NCBI RefSeq assembly: GCF_014654615.1
Contig: NZ_BNBB01000042.1
Coordinates: forward strand, 1 to 36,039
Length of the DNA: 36,039 nt
Reading direction: 5' to 3'
DNA from: Streptosporangium violaceochromogenes
GTDB taxonomy: Bacteria > Actinomycetota > Actinomycetes > Streptosporangiales > Streptosporangiaceae
In this document: piece by piece, positions 13,879-21,750 of the stretch
Position numbering within the stretch: the stretch's first letter is position 1
How the letters are laid out: each line of letters begins with the position of its first letter
Program-made: the position numbers and the translations under genes
The notes under the pieces: model-generated
Databases searched by the model: none
Seen by the model: the letters and a program-made list of their open reading frames with translations, nothing else
Told to the model about the DNA's origin: nothing

Positions 13879-16800
13879 CTACCCGCGGCGATCTATCCAG
13901 TTCAGCTCTTCAGCAGTCCGCCGCGCCGACCCGCCCTCGGCCTCGTGGTAATGCTCAATGTTGAGCACCCTCCCGCCCAGCGCACCGGAACCCGTCTGGG
14001 ACTGCTCCGCGCCGTTCGCCCCAGCAACCATGGTCACCTTGGCCACCTGCGGGGCGACCTGCACCGGCTTGGACACCTTGGACGGGTTCTGCACCGGAGC
14101 CGACGACGACCCGGCGACCATGTTGATCTGAACCTTCTTCTTCGCCGCCGCAGCCAACGCGCTGTCGATCCCGGTCAGGGTCGCGAGAGACGTGCCGGCC
14201 GACCCGATGCCCTTCGGCGTTTTGCTTTTGGAGGAGGTGGCGGAGATCGCGGTGCCGATCTTTCCCTTCCCGCCAGCCGTCGCGGAGATCGCCGTCCCGA
14301 TCTTGCCCGTCGACGCCTTCGCCTTCGCCGCTGCCCCGGCCTTGCTCTGAGCCGCCGACGCCGCCGACCCCGCCCGGGACACGGCATCCGACAGCGACTC
14401 AATGGCCGACGCCAGTCCGGTCAGTCGGGCGTCGAGCGTCTCCGTCATTTGCTGCAGCGCCGAGGTGACCGACCCGGCCTCACCGAGAGTGGCGTCCAGC
14501 GTGCTGGTCGCCTCACCAAGCGACTCGGTCAGGTCAGCCGACGTGGCGTCCAAGCTGCCCTTCAAGGCGTCGATCCCGGTGACCGTCACCGACGCCCCAG
14601 ACGAAGCCGACAACCCGCCAGCCGTCCACGACGGAGCCGAACCCGCGTTGACCTTCTGCGGCACCACCGCCATCCCCATGATCCCCGCAGCCTCGTTCAG
14701 GATCTGCAGGCCGCGGCCCCGCTTACCGGAGTCCAGCGGGATGTAGGCTTCCCAACCGGCCTCACCGAACACCACATCCGGCCCACTCCGGCCGCTGACC
14801 AGGTACGGGGACTTGGCGATCATCGCCGACGGGCGCGACCCCAACGGCCGGATCCCGCCCATCGCCATGTACTCACGGCCATCAGCGTGAGAAATACCGC
14901 CCCACGCGTTCGGCTTCTTCGGCTTGTTCACCTGATTCGCCAGGACGCCGACCGTCACCACTGGCTTGATCCCCAGCAAATCCTTCGCGAAGGCCATCAC
15001 CTTTTTGCGGGCAGCTTCGGTGTCCATCTCAACTCTGAGCTTCGGGCTTTTCAGCTTGGCCAAGACTTCTTTGAGCTCATTACCGCCCCTGGACGCCTTC
15101 TTCGCGTCCTCAGCGCTGATCCCATACGCCTTGGCCAGCTGCATGACCTGCTCGCGGGCTTCCTTGTTCTTCCCGGCCAGATCAAAAAGCTTCGGCAACT
15201 GCTTGACGATCGCCTCCCGGGCCGCATCCACCGCCTTGGACGCGTCCCCGTTCTTCCCGGCCAGCTCACCGGCGGCCTTCGCCGAGCCCTGCACATCCCG
15301 GATGTACCCGGAGAAGGTGTTGCGGGCCCGAGACACCGCGGCGGACTGTTCTGAGGTCATCCGCCGGTTGTAATCGAGTTTCCCGCCTGCCTCATTGATC
15401 GCGTCCCGGGCCTCCCGGAAAGAGTCACGAAGCCGCGTCGTGGCGTCGAACGCCGCCGCTGCGGGGTCGAAGAACTTCTGGACCCCCATGTTCAGGATGT
15501 CCATCGCCTCACCCGCGCTGTGGGCCTCGCGGGCGATGTCGGCTATGACGGTGGAGGCGGGCCCGCCCTCCTTACCCATCTTGGATATGGCGTCCGCGGC
15601 CCGCGCCGACGGCTCGTTCACCTTCGCGAGAGCTTCGGTGTACTGCGGGTAAAGATCCTTCAGCTTCTCAATCGGCACCCCCTGCTCGGCGGCGGCCCGC
15701 TTGATGTTCTCAAAGAAACTCGCCGCCTCACCGGCACGCCCGCCGGAGACGAGCTTCGCCATGGCCTGGTCGAGGTTCTCGATCCGTTTGCGTCCCGCGT
15801 CCAGCGTGACAAGGCCCGTACTGTCGCCGAGCTCCATCATGCTGGTGTTGAGCTCGTCGAACCACCCGTTGGAGGTAAGGCGCGACATGGAGGTGCCGAG
15901 ACCCTCCGCGCTGGAGGACATCCCGCCGAAGATCGACAAGCCGGGCTTCAGCTGGTCCACCAGTTCGGGCATGGGCTCGGCGCCCTTCACGAAGGCGTCG
16001 ATGCCCTTGGCCAGCTTGTCGATGTCCGGGTTCAGCCCAAGCAGGGATTCGTCGAGCCTGCCGAGCGCCCCGACCGCGAGAGTGACCCCACCGACGATCA
16101 GGCCGCCGGTGAACGCCCCCGACAGTTTGCCTTTCATCGTGTCGGCGGCCTTACCGGTCTTGCCCATGGCGCCGGACAGGTTGTTGAACCAGCCCACGAC
16201 GCCGGATGCGGCCTGGAAGCCCTTGACCGCGACCACGATGCCGGCGATCGCCAGCGCCACCGTCTCGATCTGGCCGGGGCTCATCCGGCTGAGCACATCG
16301 GCCAGCAGCACGAACGCCCCGATCTTCAGGGCCGCCCCGGCCTTGGCGGCGGCGAAGATCGCCGCGACGCCCTTGGCGATGGCCTCCACCTGCGCCGGAT
16401 CCATCCCCGCCAGCTTCTCCGACAGGCCGACCAGGAAGTCCAGCACCCCGGCGCCGGGGCCGGCACCGGCCTGCAGAATCTTGCCGACCGCTTCACCAAG
16501 GTTGCTGACGATCTCGCCGACTTTCGGACCATTCTCCCGCGCGTACGCGAGGAACCGCTGAAACTCGTTACTACCGCCGAGGTTCTGACCCCAGGTCTCG
16601 AACTTCTGGGTGATGTCCTCCACCCACGTCATCAAGTCACCGGTGTAGGGCAGGAACGCCTGCACCACCCCGGCCAGACCGCCGGCCACGTTCAGCGTCG
16701 CGTTGCCGAGACCCTCAATCGCCCGGGGCGCCTGCTCGGTCAGCTCGTCGAAGAACCGCCCCCACTGCTCCCCTTGCAACTCCTCGTTGACCGTGTCGAG

Positions 16801-18924
16801 GAACTGGCCGAACGCCCCCGCGCTGGCCCGCACCAGGGGGGTGCCGATCTTCATTCCGGTGGTCAGCAGATCCATGCCGGACCTGATCACCGGGAAAACG
16901 TCGGGCTGCAGCGACCGCTGCCACTTTTCGTAGGTGTCCTGGAACTTCTTGACGTCCTTGGCGAGCGCGCGCTCCTCCTTCGACAGCTCAGCCATCTTCC
17001 GGGCAGCCCCACCGGCCGCCTTGCCGGCCTGCTCCACGGCGGCCTTCTGCTGCAGCTGCTCCAGCCGCAGCCTTTGCTTGGCCCGAAGCTGGTCGCGTTC
17101 GGCCTCACTTACTTTGCGCTGGGCGTCCTGGACATCGCGTAGCGCGTCGCGCACGTCGCGCTGGGCGCGGGCCACATCACGCGCCGCCTCAGCCGCATCG
17201 CGCTGAGCTGCGGAAACATCGCGGGCCGCCTGGGTACGGGCCTCGCTGACAGCGCGCTCGGCGTCCGCCTCCCGGCGCGTCGCCGCCTCCAGCGCCTCCT
17301 TCGCGGACCGGACCTCGTCGGACCCCTCGACGCCCTTGCGGTCGGCCTCGGCCCGCTCCTTGGCCAGGTCTGCGTTGGACTCCTTGAGCCGCTTGAGGCT
17401 GAACTCAGCCTCACGAAGAGACAGCTCAGCCTCGTCCTTGTCGGTCTGGCTGGCGCCCGACCCCCGCTGGGTGACCCGGGCAAGGTTCTGCTTGGCGCGG
17501 CGGATCGCCATCTGGGCGCGCTCCTCGGCCAGCGCCCCACCCTCGGTCGCCAGCGCCAGATCCTCAAGCCGCTCCTGAGCGCGTTCCCGCGCCCGGGTCA
17601 GGTCCTCCACCGCCCGCTGGGTAGCGCGGTGGGCGTCTTGCACGGAGCGTTCCGCGTCCGCGACGCGGCGCGCCCCGGCCTCGGCGACCTCGCTCACCCG
17701 GGCGCCGGCCAGCCCGGCAGATTCTTGGGCCTGCCGAAGCGCCTCCTGTCGGTCCTTGACCTCTCGCAGGGCGTCGCCCACCGCGCGCTGGGCCATCCGC
17801 ACCCCGTAGGCGGCGTCCTTGACCCGGTCCTGGGCCTCGGCCAGCCGCAGCGCGCTGGATGCGGCCTCGGCGGCCTTCTGGCCTGCGGACTTCATCGCGC
17901 CGCCCGCACCGCCGGAGGCGCCCTCCGACTCCTTCAGCGCCTCGTTCACCCGGCTCAAAGACGGGCCCGCGACCGCGCCGAACGCCAAAGCACCGGCGCC
18001 GGCCGCACCGAACGCGGCCCCCAGGGCGCCCACGCCGAGTCCGATCGACGCCACCGCCGGCAGCGCCGCCAACGCAGCACCGACCGCGGCGATCGCCGTC
18101 AACGCCCCCGCCACATCGGCGCGGACCTGCACGTTCGCGGTCCGCCCGTCCAGGCGGGACGTCTCAGCCTGCATCGCCCGGATCTGCGACAAAGCGGCGG
18201 CACTGTCGGCGCGAACCTGCACGTCGGCGGAGGATGCGTTCAGCTTCTGCAGGTCCCGCTGGATCGAGCCCAGCTCGGCGTGCGCCGCCCCGGCATCCAG
18301 GTCCACGCCGGCGGTGCGGCGGACGTTCAGCTCGTCCAACCGGCGCCGCAGCTCCATCAGGGCCGCCTGCGCCTGGGCGGTGTCGGCGTCAGGCCGGATC
18401 TCGGGGCCGGCGCCGTCGAGCCTGTCCACCTCCTGCTGCAGCTGCTGCAGCTGCGCCAGCGCCGCACCCGCATCAGCCCGCACGTCAATCTCGGGACTCT
18501 CGGCGGCCAGGTGCTCCAGCTCGCCACGTAGGGTCCGCAGCTCATCGAGCGCGGATGCGACACTGACGTCGACGCCGACGGTCTTACCGGCCAAGGAGGC
18601 CAGGGAGGCCCGGAGATCGGCCACCTTGCGCTGCGTTTCGCTGGAGTCGGCGTCGATCTTGGCTTTCGGGAGCTGCCGGAACGCGGTCTCCAGGCGGCGG
18701 GAGAACCCGCGGGCGAAAGCGCCGGCCGCGGCCTCGCTGCGTTTAGGCAGGTCCTTCGGCGGTGTGCGGAACGGCTCATACGGGTCAGGCGTGTCCTTGC
18801 TGCCTTTGCCGAAGCCGTCCCGGAACTTCTTCACAGCCGCCTCAGCAGCAGCCAGGTTCGCAAGGAAGTTCTTGTTGTCCAGGCTGAGCCGAACGGAGAC
18901 CGCGCGATCCGCTATCGGACTCAC
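13879..18924 (-). CDS. phage tail tape measure protein (about 1,680 aa)
   Basis: Length, position after the tail chaperones and domain layout identify it. From the N-terminus: ADRAVSVRLSLDNKNFLANL, the usual opening of actinophage tape measures; six to seven repeats of 28-31 residues at about 90-283, each a short strand (VQVRAD, VDLDAG) plus a helix; a hydrophobic Ala/Gly region at about 280-325; an Ala/Arg/Glu coiled coil at about 350-680 (AQRAVGDALREVKDRQEALR and so on); further hydrophobic segments near 900-1000; and a low-complexity C-terminus with KIGTAISAT twice. At roughly 0.15 nm per residue this predicts a tail of about 250 nm. The start is uncertain: TTG 18930 and GTG 18924 lie in or on the ribosome site, while the site itself points to ATA at 18915. 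Confidence 0.93.
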   Translation of the reverse strand: MSPIADRAVSVRLSLDNKNFLANLAAAEAAVKKFRDGFGKGSKDTPDPYEPFRTPPKDLPKRSEAAAGAFARGFSRRLETAFRQLPKAKIDADSSETQRKVADLRASLASLAGKTVGVDVSVASALDELRTLRGELEHLAAESPEIDVRADAGAALAQLQQLQQEVDRLDGAGPEIRPDADTAQAQAALMELRRRLDELNVRRTAGVDLDAGAAHAELGSIQRDLQKLNASSADVQVRADSAAALSQIRAMQAETSRLDGRTANVQVRADVAGALTAIAAVGAALAALPAVASIGLGVGALGAAFGAAGAGALAFGAVAGPSLSRVNEALKESEGASGGAGGAMKSAGQKAAEAASSALRLAEAQDRVKDAAYGVRMAQRAVGDALREVKDRQEALRQAQESAGLAGARVSEVAEAGARRVADAERSVQDAHRATQRAVEDLTRARERAQERLEDLALATEGGALAEERAQMAIRRAKQNLARVTQRGSGASQTDKDEAELSLREAEFSLKRLKESNADLAKERAEADRKGVEGSDEVRSAKEALEAATRREADAERAVSEARTQAARDVSAAQRDAAEAARDVARAQRDVRDALRDVQDAQRKVSEAERDQLRAKQRLRLEQLQQKAAVEQAGKAAGGAARKMAELSKEERALAKDVKKFQDTYEKWQRSLQPDVFPVIRSGMDLLTTGMKIGTPLVRASAGAFGQFLDTVNEELQGEQWGRFFDELTEQAPRAIEGLGNATLNVAGGLAGVVQAFLPYTGDLMTWVEDITQKFETWGQNLGGSNEFQRFLAYARENGPKVGEIVSNLGEAVGKILQAGAGPGAGVLDFLVGLSEKLAGMDPAQVEAIAKGVAAIFAAAKAGAALKIGAFVLLADVLSRMSPGQIETVALAIAGIVVAVKGFQAASGVVGWFNNLSGAMGKTGKAADTMKGKLSGAFTGGLIVGGVTLAVGALGRLDESLLGLNPDIDKLAKGIDAFVKGAEPMPELVDQLKPGLSIFGGMSSSAEGLGTSMSRLTSNGWFDELNTSMMELGDSTGLVTLDAGRKRIENLDQAMAKLVSGGRAGEAASFFENIKRAAAEQGVPIEKLKDLYPQYTEALAKVNEPSARAADAISKMGKEGGPASTVIADIAREAHSAGEAMDILNMGVQKFFDPAAAAFDATTRLRDSFREARDAINEAGGKLDYNRRMTSEQSAAVSRARNTFSGYIRDVQGSAKAAGELAGKNGDASKAVDAAREAIVKQLPKLFDLAGKNKEAREQVMQLAKAYGISAEDAKKASRGGNELKEVLAKLKSPKLRVEMDTEAARKKVMAFAKDLLGIKPVVTVGVLANQVNKPKKPNAWGGISHADGREYMAMGGIRPLGSRPSAMIAKSPYLVSGRSGPDVVFGEAGWEAYIPLDSGKRGRGLQILNEAAGIMGMAVVPQKVNAGSAPSWTAGGLSASSGASVTVTGIDALKGSLDATSADLTESLGEATSTLDATLGEAGSVTSALQQMTETLDARLTGLASAIESLSDAVSRAGSAASAAQSKAGAAAKAKASTGKIGTAISATAGGKGKIGTAISATSSKSKTPKGIGSAGTSLATLTGIDSALAAAAKKKVQINMVAGSSSAPVQNPSKVSKPVQVAPQVAKVTMVAGANGAEQSQTGSGALGGRVLNIEHYHEAEGGSARRTAEELNWIDRRG

Positions 18925-18928
18925 CTCC
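18913..18928 (-). promoter_or_regulatory. ribosome binding site that points to an ATA start for the tape measure gene
   Basis: On the minus strand GGAGGTGA spans 18928-18921. Eight bases after GGAGG comes ATA GCG GAT CGC (ATA at 18915-18913), encoding x-A-D-R-A-V-S-V, whereas related proteins typically begin M-A-D-R. The GTG at 18924 is inside the ribosome site and has no upstream purine-rich element of its own. Confidence 0.5.
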
Positions 18929-19147
18929 AAAGAAGGGAGCCCGAAAGGGCGGATTTTTCAGATCGGCCAGTGCATCTCGCGCACCTCTGCGAAACGCCCC
19001 AAAATTCCTTCTATGGAAGGAAGCGCGCATTCAACGTGACAGGCAGCGCAAAGGAGCAGGTCACGATTCGAGCAGTTTTGACCACACGACGGCCTTGGAC
19101 CGTGACACGATCACGCGGAACCTTCATCCGGCGAGAAGAGCTCCCAC

Positions 19148-19729
19148 ATGCCCAAGACCAGAGCTGCCCTATTAGGAATCGTCGTCGTCGCGCTCGCCGC
19201 CGGCTGCAGCGGCGAACCCACCGCGCAACCCGCGCCTGCCACCACAGCACCCGAGGCCGCGACGCCCAGCACTGAGGCCCCCAACGCCGGCCCCACCGCT
19301 CAGACCCTGCCCATCGGCCAGCGGCAGACGCTCAACGACGCCGACAGCACCGGCACCGTGACCGCCTTGAGAATCCAGCAGCCGCTGAAATCGCAAAACC
19401 CGCCCGAGCGCGCCGGATACGAGTTCGCCGGGGTGGAAATCCTCAAATGCTTCAAAACGATCACTACTGAAAACGGCATTACCGTCGGCTGGGGGCCATG
19501 GACGCTCAGCTACAAGGACGGGACGGTGATTGAGCCGCCGAGTTCGTGGTCGGCTGAGGACTTCTCCGTCCCGCTTTACCCGCGGGACAAGCCGGTCCGG
19601 CCGGGGAGGTGTGTCCGCGGCTGGATCCCGTTCGAGGTGCCGAAAGGCAGCCGCGCGTCATCGGTGATGTACACCCTCGAGGCCACCGACACCACGTCTG
19701 ACGTCCAGGTCGAGTGGACTATCCGTTAA
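19148..19729 (+). CDS. plus-strand DUF4352-like lipoprotein beside the tape measure gene (193 aa)
   Basis: ATG 19148 has GAGAAGAG about 7-9 nt upstream. MPKTRAALLGIVVVALAAGC ends in lipobox LAAGC with lipidated Cys20. A Thr/Pro/Ala linker reaches about residue 52, then a beta domain follows: TGTVTALRIQQPL, GYEFAGVEILKCFKTI, WGPWTLSYKDGTVIEPPSSW, RPGRCVRGWIPFEVPKGS, TSDVQVEWTIR. This strand order, with one Cys in each half and the 'P-G-x-C-V-R-G-W-I-x-F-x-V-P' strand, fits the DUF4352/telokin-like Ig fold of actinomycete lipoproteins. Its TAA overlaps the TAA of the tail-chaperone gene on the other strand (TTAA). It starts on the opposite side of the tape measure from the other lipoprotein. 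Confidence 0.85.
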   Translation: MPKTRAALLGIVVVALAAGCSGEPTAQPAPATTAPEAATPSTEAPNAGPTAQTLPIGQRQTLNDADSTGTVTALRIQQPLKSQNPPERAGYEFAGVEILKCFKTITTENGITVGWGPWTLSYKDGTVIEPPSSWSAEDFSVPLYPRDKPVRPGRCVRGWIPFEVPKGSRASSVMYTLEATDTTSDVQVEWTIR

Positions 19730-20639
19730 AGGCGTTGGACGTGCCACAGCAGCGCCTGTTCCCGTTTCGTGCCCCGCTTGGTGTGCTCGTCCTGGGCTTT
19801 GATCCGAGCGTCGCAGGCGTGGCATCGGGCGGGCGGCGGCACTGTGTACGAGTGGACGGGGCCGCCGTCCTGCATCGCGGTCGTCTCCGACATCGGCAGC
19901 CCGCACCCAGGGCACCCGTCGGCTTTCTCCCTCAGATATGCCCGCGCCCATGCGAGGTCCTCATCCAGCCACCGCGGTTCCCACGTCGTCACCGACCGGG
20001 CGAGGCGCCCGTCGGTGTCGTACACGTACTCTGTCGTCGCCTGGGCGCAACGCCCCAGTACCTCCGAGCGGGGCACACCCCACGCGTGCGCTACTTCGAG
20101 TTCTTCGCGGAGGCTTGGAGCACTGCGGAGGCGGCGTACGAGAAAGGGATGTCGACGTCCCGCTTGCACGTGGAGTAGGCGGCCACAACCAAAGCGTCCC
20201 ACTGGGCCTGCGTAAGAGCGTCGGCGAGTTGCCCGGCCTCCTCCACGGTCATGGGTGGGGAGACCGCACACGCCGCGACCAGGCCGGGCGCGAACGTCTT
20301 CCAGTTGACGTCGCTTGCCTCCTCCTTGTCCTCAGCGGTCGGCGGATGCTGGGCGACCAGATCCGAATACCCCTTGGAGGACAGGCCACGGAACCGGAAC
20401 ACGGTGACGTGCTCACGCATCCGCGCTTGAAGGTCCTGGATCTGCTGGGCGATCTGCCTCGCCTCGGGGGTAGCGCTTTCGGCGAGAGTGCCGCCGCTGG
20501 GCCTCTCACGGGCCGCCGCGAGAGCGCGCTCCAGATCCTCCAGCTCCGCCTGGAGGTCACCGGCGAGGCAGAGGGAAACCGTTTTCTCAGGCCGCTTGAT
20601 CCGGCCGAGGATGTCGGCGACAGCCGGGGGGTTCGTCAT
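19726..20639 (-). CDS. tail assembly chaperone GT, made by -1 frameshift (about 304 aa)
   Basis: Frame one (20639 to the slippery site) is joined to the -1 frame running from 20142 to 19726. The product has the first 166 residues of the short chaperone, then LVRRLRSAPSLREELEVAHA and about 118 further residues. The extension contains two zinc-type knuckles, CPGCGLPM and CHACDARI, and a conserved-looking aromatic region (TTWEPRWLDEDLAWARAYLR). In lambda and most siphoviruses the G and GT proteins bind the tape measure and the tube subunit during tail assembly and are absent from the virion. The -1 frame has no independent start with a ribosome site near the overlap, which supports the frameshift. 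Confidence 0.8.
20091..20639 (-). CDS. tail assembly chaperone G, unshifted product (182 aa)
   Basis: ATG 20639 lies 3 bp after the major tail protein stop. The protein is helical: EDLERALAAARERPSGGTLA, EARQIAQQIQDLQARMREHV, then a compact region VNWKTFAPGLVAACAVSPPM and TQAQWDALVVAAYSTCKRDV, ending SAVLQASAKNSK. Position between major tail protein and tape measure, size and the overlapping -1 frame are the diagnostic trio for the lambda G-type chaperone. The final 16 codons are read only by ribosomes that do not shift. The ratio of G to GT is set by the slippery site at 20142-20148. Confidence 0.85.
   Translation of the reverse strand: MTNPPAVADILGRIKRPEKTVSLCLAGDLQAELEDLERALAAARERPSGGTLAESATPEARQIAQQIQDLQARMREHVTVFRFRGLSSKGYSDLVAQHPPTAEDKEEASDVNWKTFAPGLVAACAVSPPMTVEEAGQLADALTQAQWDALVVAAYSTCKRDVDIPFSYAASAVLQASAKNSK
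20142..20148 (-). promoter_or_regulatory. -1 programmed frameshift slippery heptamer
   Basis: On the minus strand C CCT TTC (CCCTTTC) fits X XXY YYZ exactly in the reading frame of the short chaperone (ATC CCT TTC). A -1 slip re-pairs to CCC TTT and continues in CTC GTA CGC, open for 138 codons. Position, phase and direction agree with known G/GT genes. I did not identify a convincing downstream pseudoknot by eye. Confidence 0.8.
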
Positions 20640-20642
20640 CGG

Positions 20643-21125
20643 CTACGCCACCGTCGATTCCACGCTGTAGGTACCAGAGGCGTACAGCTTGAGCTGCACC
20701 TTCTCGTACGACTCCCGCTCGGGGGCCAGAGGACGCCTCTCGCCGCAGGTGACGGTGTAAACCTCCACCTTGTCGCCCACCTGGTAGGCGGTGGCGGCGG
20801 CGACACCGCGCCGGACCACCAGGTAGCCGGCGGTGCCGCGCGTCATGACCGACCACATCCGGTCCGCGCTCGGGGACGAGTCGCGGTAGTAGGTGAGCTC
20901 GATGCTGGCCTTGGACCGGCCGGGCGACTCGAAGTCCTGCGTGGAGGCCAGGACGTTGCCCTCAACGGTGCCCTCGTCGAACGAGATGTCGAGGCCGTCG
21001 TCGGTGACGGTGTTCTCCAGGGCGACGATGCCGACAGCGGTGAGCTCGGCAACGGTCGGCGCGGAAATGCTGGAAACGCTGGGGACGAACGTCGCCTTGG
21101 TGTTTCCGTCGGTGAGCCTCTTCAC
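20643..21125 (-). CDS. major tail protein (tube subunit, 160 aa)
   Basis: Start ATG or GTG at 21125 (MKRLTDGNTKATFVPSVSSI). The order SAPTVAELTAVGIVALENTV, DEGTVEGNVLASTQDFESPG, SIELTYYRDSSPSADRMWSV, GTAGYLVVRRGVAAATAYQV, KVEVYTVTCGERRPLAPERE and a final YEKVQLKLYASGTYSVESTV is the compact beta-barrel tube protein of actinophages. It polymerises around the tape measure into the tail tube. No extra Ig-like C-terminal domain is present. It lies directly upstream of the chaperones. Confidence 0.88.
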   Translation of the reverse strand: MKRLTDGNTKATFVPSVSSISAPTVAELTAVGIVALENTVTDDGLDISFDEGTVEGNVLASTQDFESPGRSKASIELTYYRDSSPSADRMWSVMTRGTAGYLVVRRGVAAATAYQVGDKVEVYTVTCGERRPLAPERESYEKVQLKLYASGTYSVESTVA

Positions 21126-21129
21126 GGCC

Positions 21130-21351
21130 CTACTCCTCTACCTTGGGGGCGGGCCGAGGGGCCGCCTTGCTGCTGGTCTTTGGGGCGCCGGACGGGTCCA
21201 GCTGGAGTTCGGTGGGCCGCTCTTGCTCATCACCGGGCGAAGGGGCGGAGGCGAGGATCGTGTAGCCCTCTCGGCCCTCCCAGAACGGGCGGGCGGTGGC
21301 GTCGATGTCGAACTCGCGGCCGTACGGATCGCGGATACGGAGAGTCGCCAT
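21130..21351 (-). CDS. small phage protein before the major tail gene (73 aa)
   Basis: ATG 21351 gives MATLRIRDPYGREFDIDATA, a small beta unit (RIRDPYGREFDIDATARPFW, EGREGYTILAS), followed by a disordered Pro/Ser/Lys tail (TSSKAAPRPAPKVEE). The frame upstream of the ATG overlaps the preceding gene. Small proteins with this RIRDPYGREF-type start are found between head-tail genes and the tube gene in actinophages. Function unknown. Confidence 0.65.
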   Translation of the reverse strand: MATLRIRDPYGREFDIDATARPFWEGREGYTILASAPSPGDEQERPTELQLDPSGAPKTSSKAAPRPAPKVEE

Positions 21352-21356
21352 CGCGG

Positions 21357-21680
21357 TCAGCCCCGCACCACGTAGTAGGTGACCGAGGTGGTCGCCGACC
21401 ACGACAGGGCGATCAGCCCATCAGAGGGGTCGGCCCACTCCCGAAGCAGCCGGACGGCCTTGGTCGCACCGTTGGCGATCGCCCGGACAGGATCGGGGTT
21501 GGCTTCCCCGTAGCTGTTGTTGCCGGGGACGGCGACGGTCAGGTTGATCGGCGCCCCGCCGCCGTTGGTGATGATCAGAAACAGGTTGTCGTCCGGGACG
21601 ATCTTGTCGCCGGATGCCGCTGACCTGGACGTCAGCGCGACCCCAGCGACCGTCATCGCCTCAGCGGTGTAGGTAGCCAT
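21357..21680 (-). CDS. small beta-rich phage structural protein (107 aa)
   Basis: ATG 21680 follows GAGGAGGG by 5 nt. MATYTAEAMTVAGVALTSRS, then KIVPDDNLFLIITNGGGAPI, NLTVAVPGNNSY, RLLREWADPSD and SATTSVTYYVVRG fit a small single-sheet sandwich as in phage decoration or tail-adaptor proteins. It is placed after the tail terminator gene and separated from it by a hairpin, so its level may be set independently. No enzymatic residues. Confidence 0.7.
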   Translation of the reverse strand: MATYTAEAMTVAGVALTSRSAASGDKIVPDDNLFLIITNGGGAPINLTVAVPGNNSYGEANPDPVRAIANGATKAVRLLREWADPSDGLIALSWSATTSVTYYVVRG

Positions 21681-21706
21681 TCGGGCCCTCCTCAAGGCAT
21701 GCCAAA

Positions 21707-21735
21707 GAGCCCGCACACCGTGGGGTGCCGGGCTC
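21707..21735 (-). terminator. hairpin between tail terminator and tail tube genes
   Basis: GAGCCCG (21707-21713) pairs with CGGGCTC (21729-21735). On the minus strand it is followed by TTTGGC. It divides the head-connector genes from the tail genes and probably acts as a partial terminator. Confidence 0.5.
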
Positions 21736-21750
21736 GGGAAAACGGGTGGG

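Noticed and set aside
13945..15354. Plus-strand open frame of 469 codons at the end of the tape measure gene
   Set aside because: Antisense shadow with Arg/His-rich composition and no start signal; the minus-strand coding pattern is clear.
15520..17142. Long plus-strand open frame (540 codons) opposite the tape measure gene
   Set aside because: It lies wholly inside a strongly coding minus-strand gene, has no ribosome site and its composition (Leu, Arg, His, Gly, Pro) is that of the antisense of a GC-rich Ala/Arg coding region.
18939..18960. GCCC-GAAA-GGGC hairpin followed by TTTTT on the plus strand as a terminator
   Set aside because: The stem is only four base pairs and no plus-strand transcript is expected to end there, so it is likely chance.
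20040..20141. Downstream pseudoknot stimulating the frameshift
   Set aside because: Short pairings such as GCAC with GTGC exist after the heptamer, but none strong enough to call by eye; folding software would be needed.
19938..21623. Plus-strand open frame of 561 codons over tail chaperone and tail tube genes
   Set aside because: Spans three convincing minus-strand genes and their gaps without a plausible domain.
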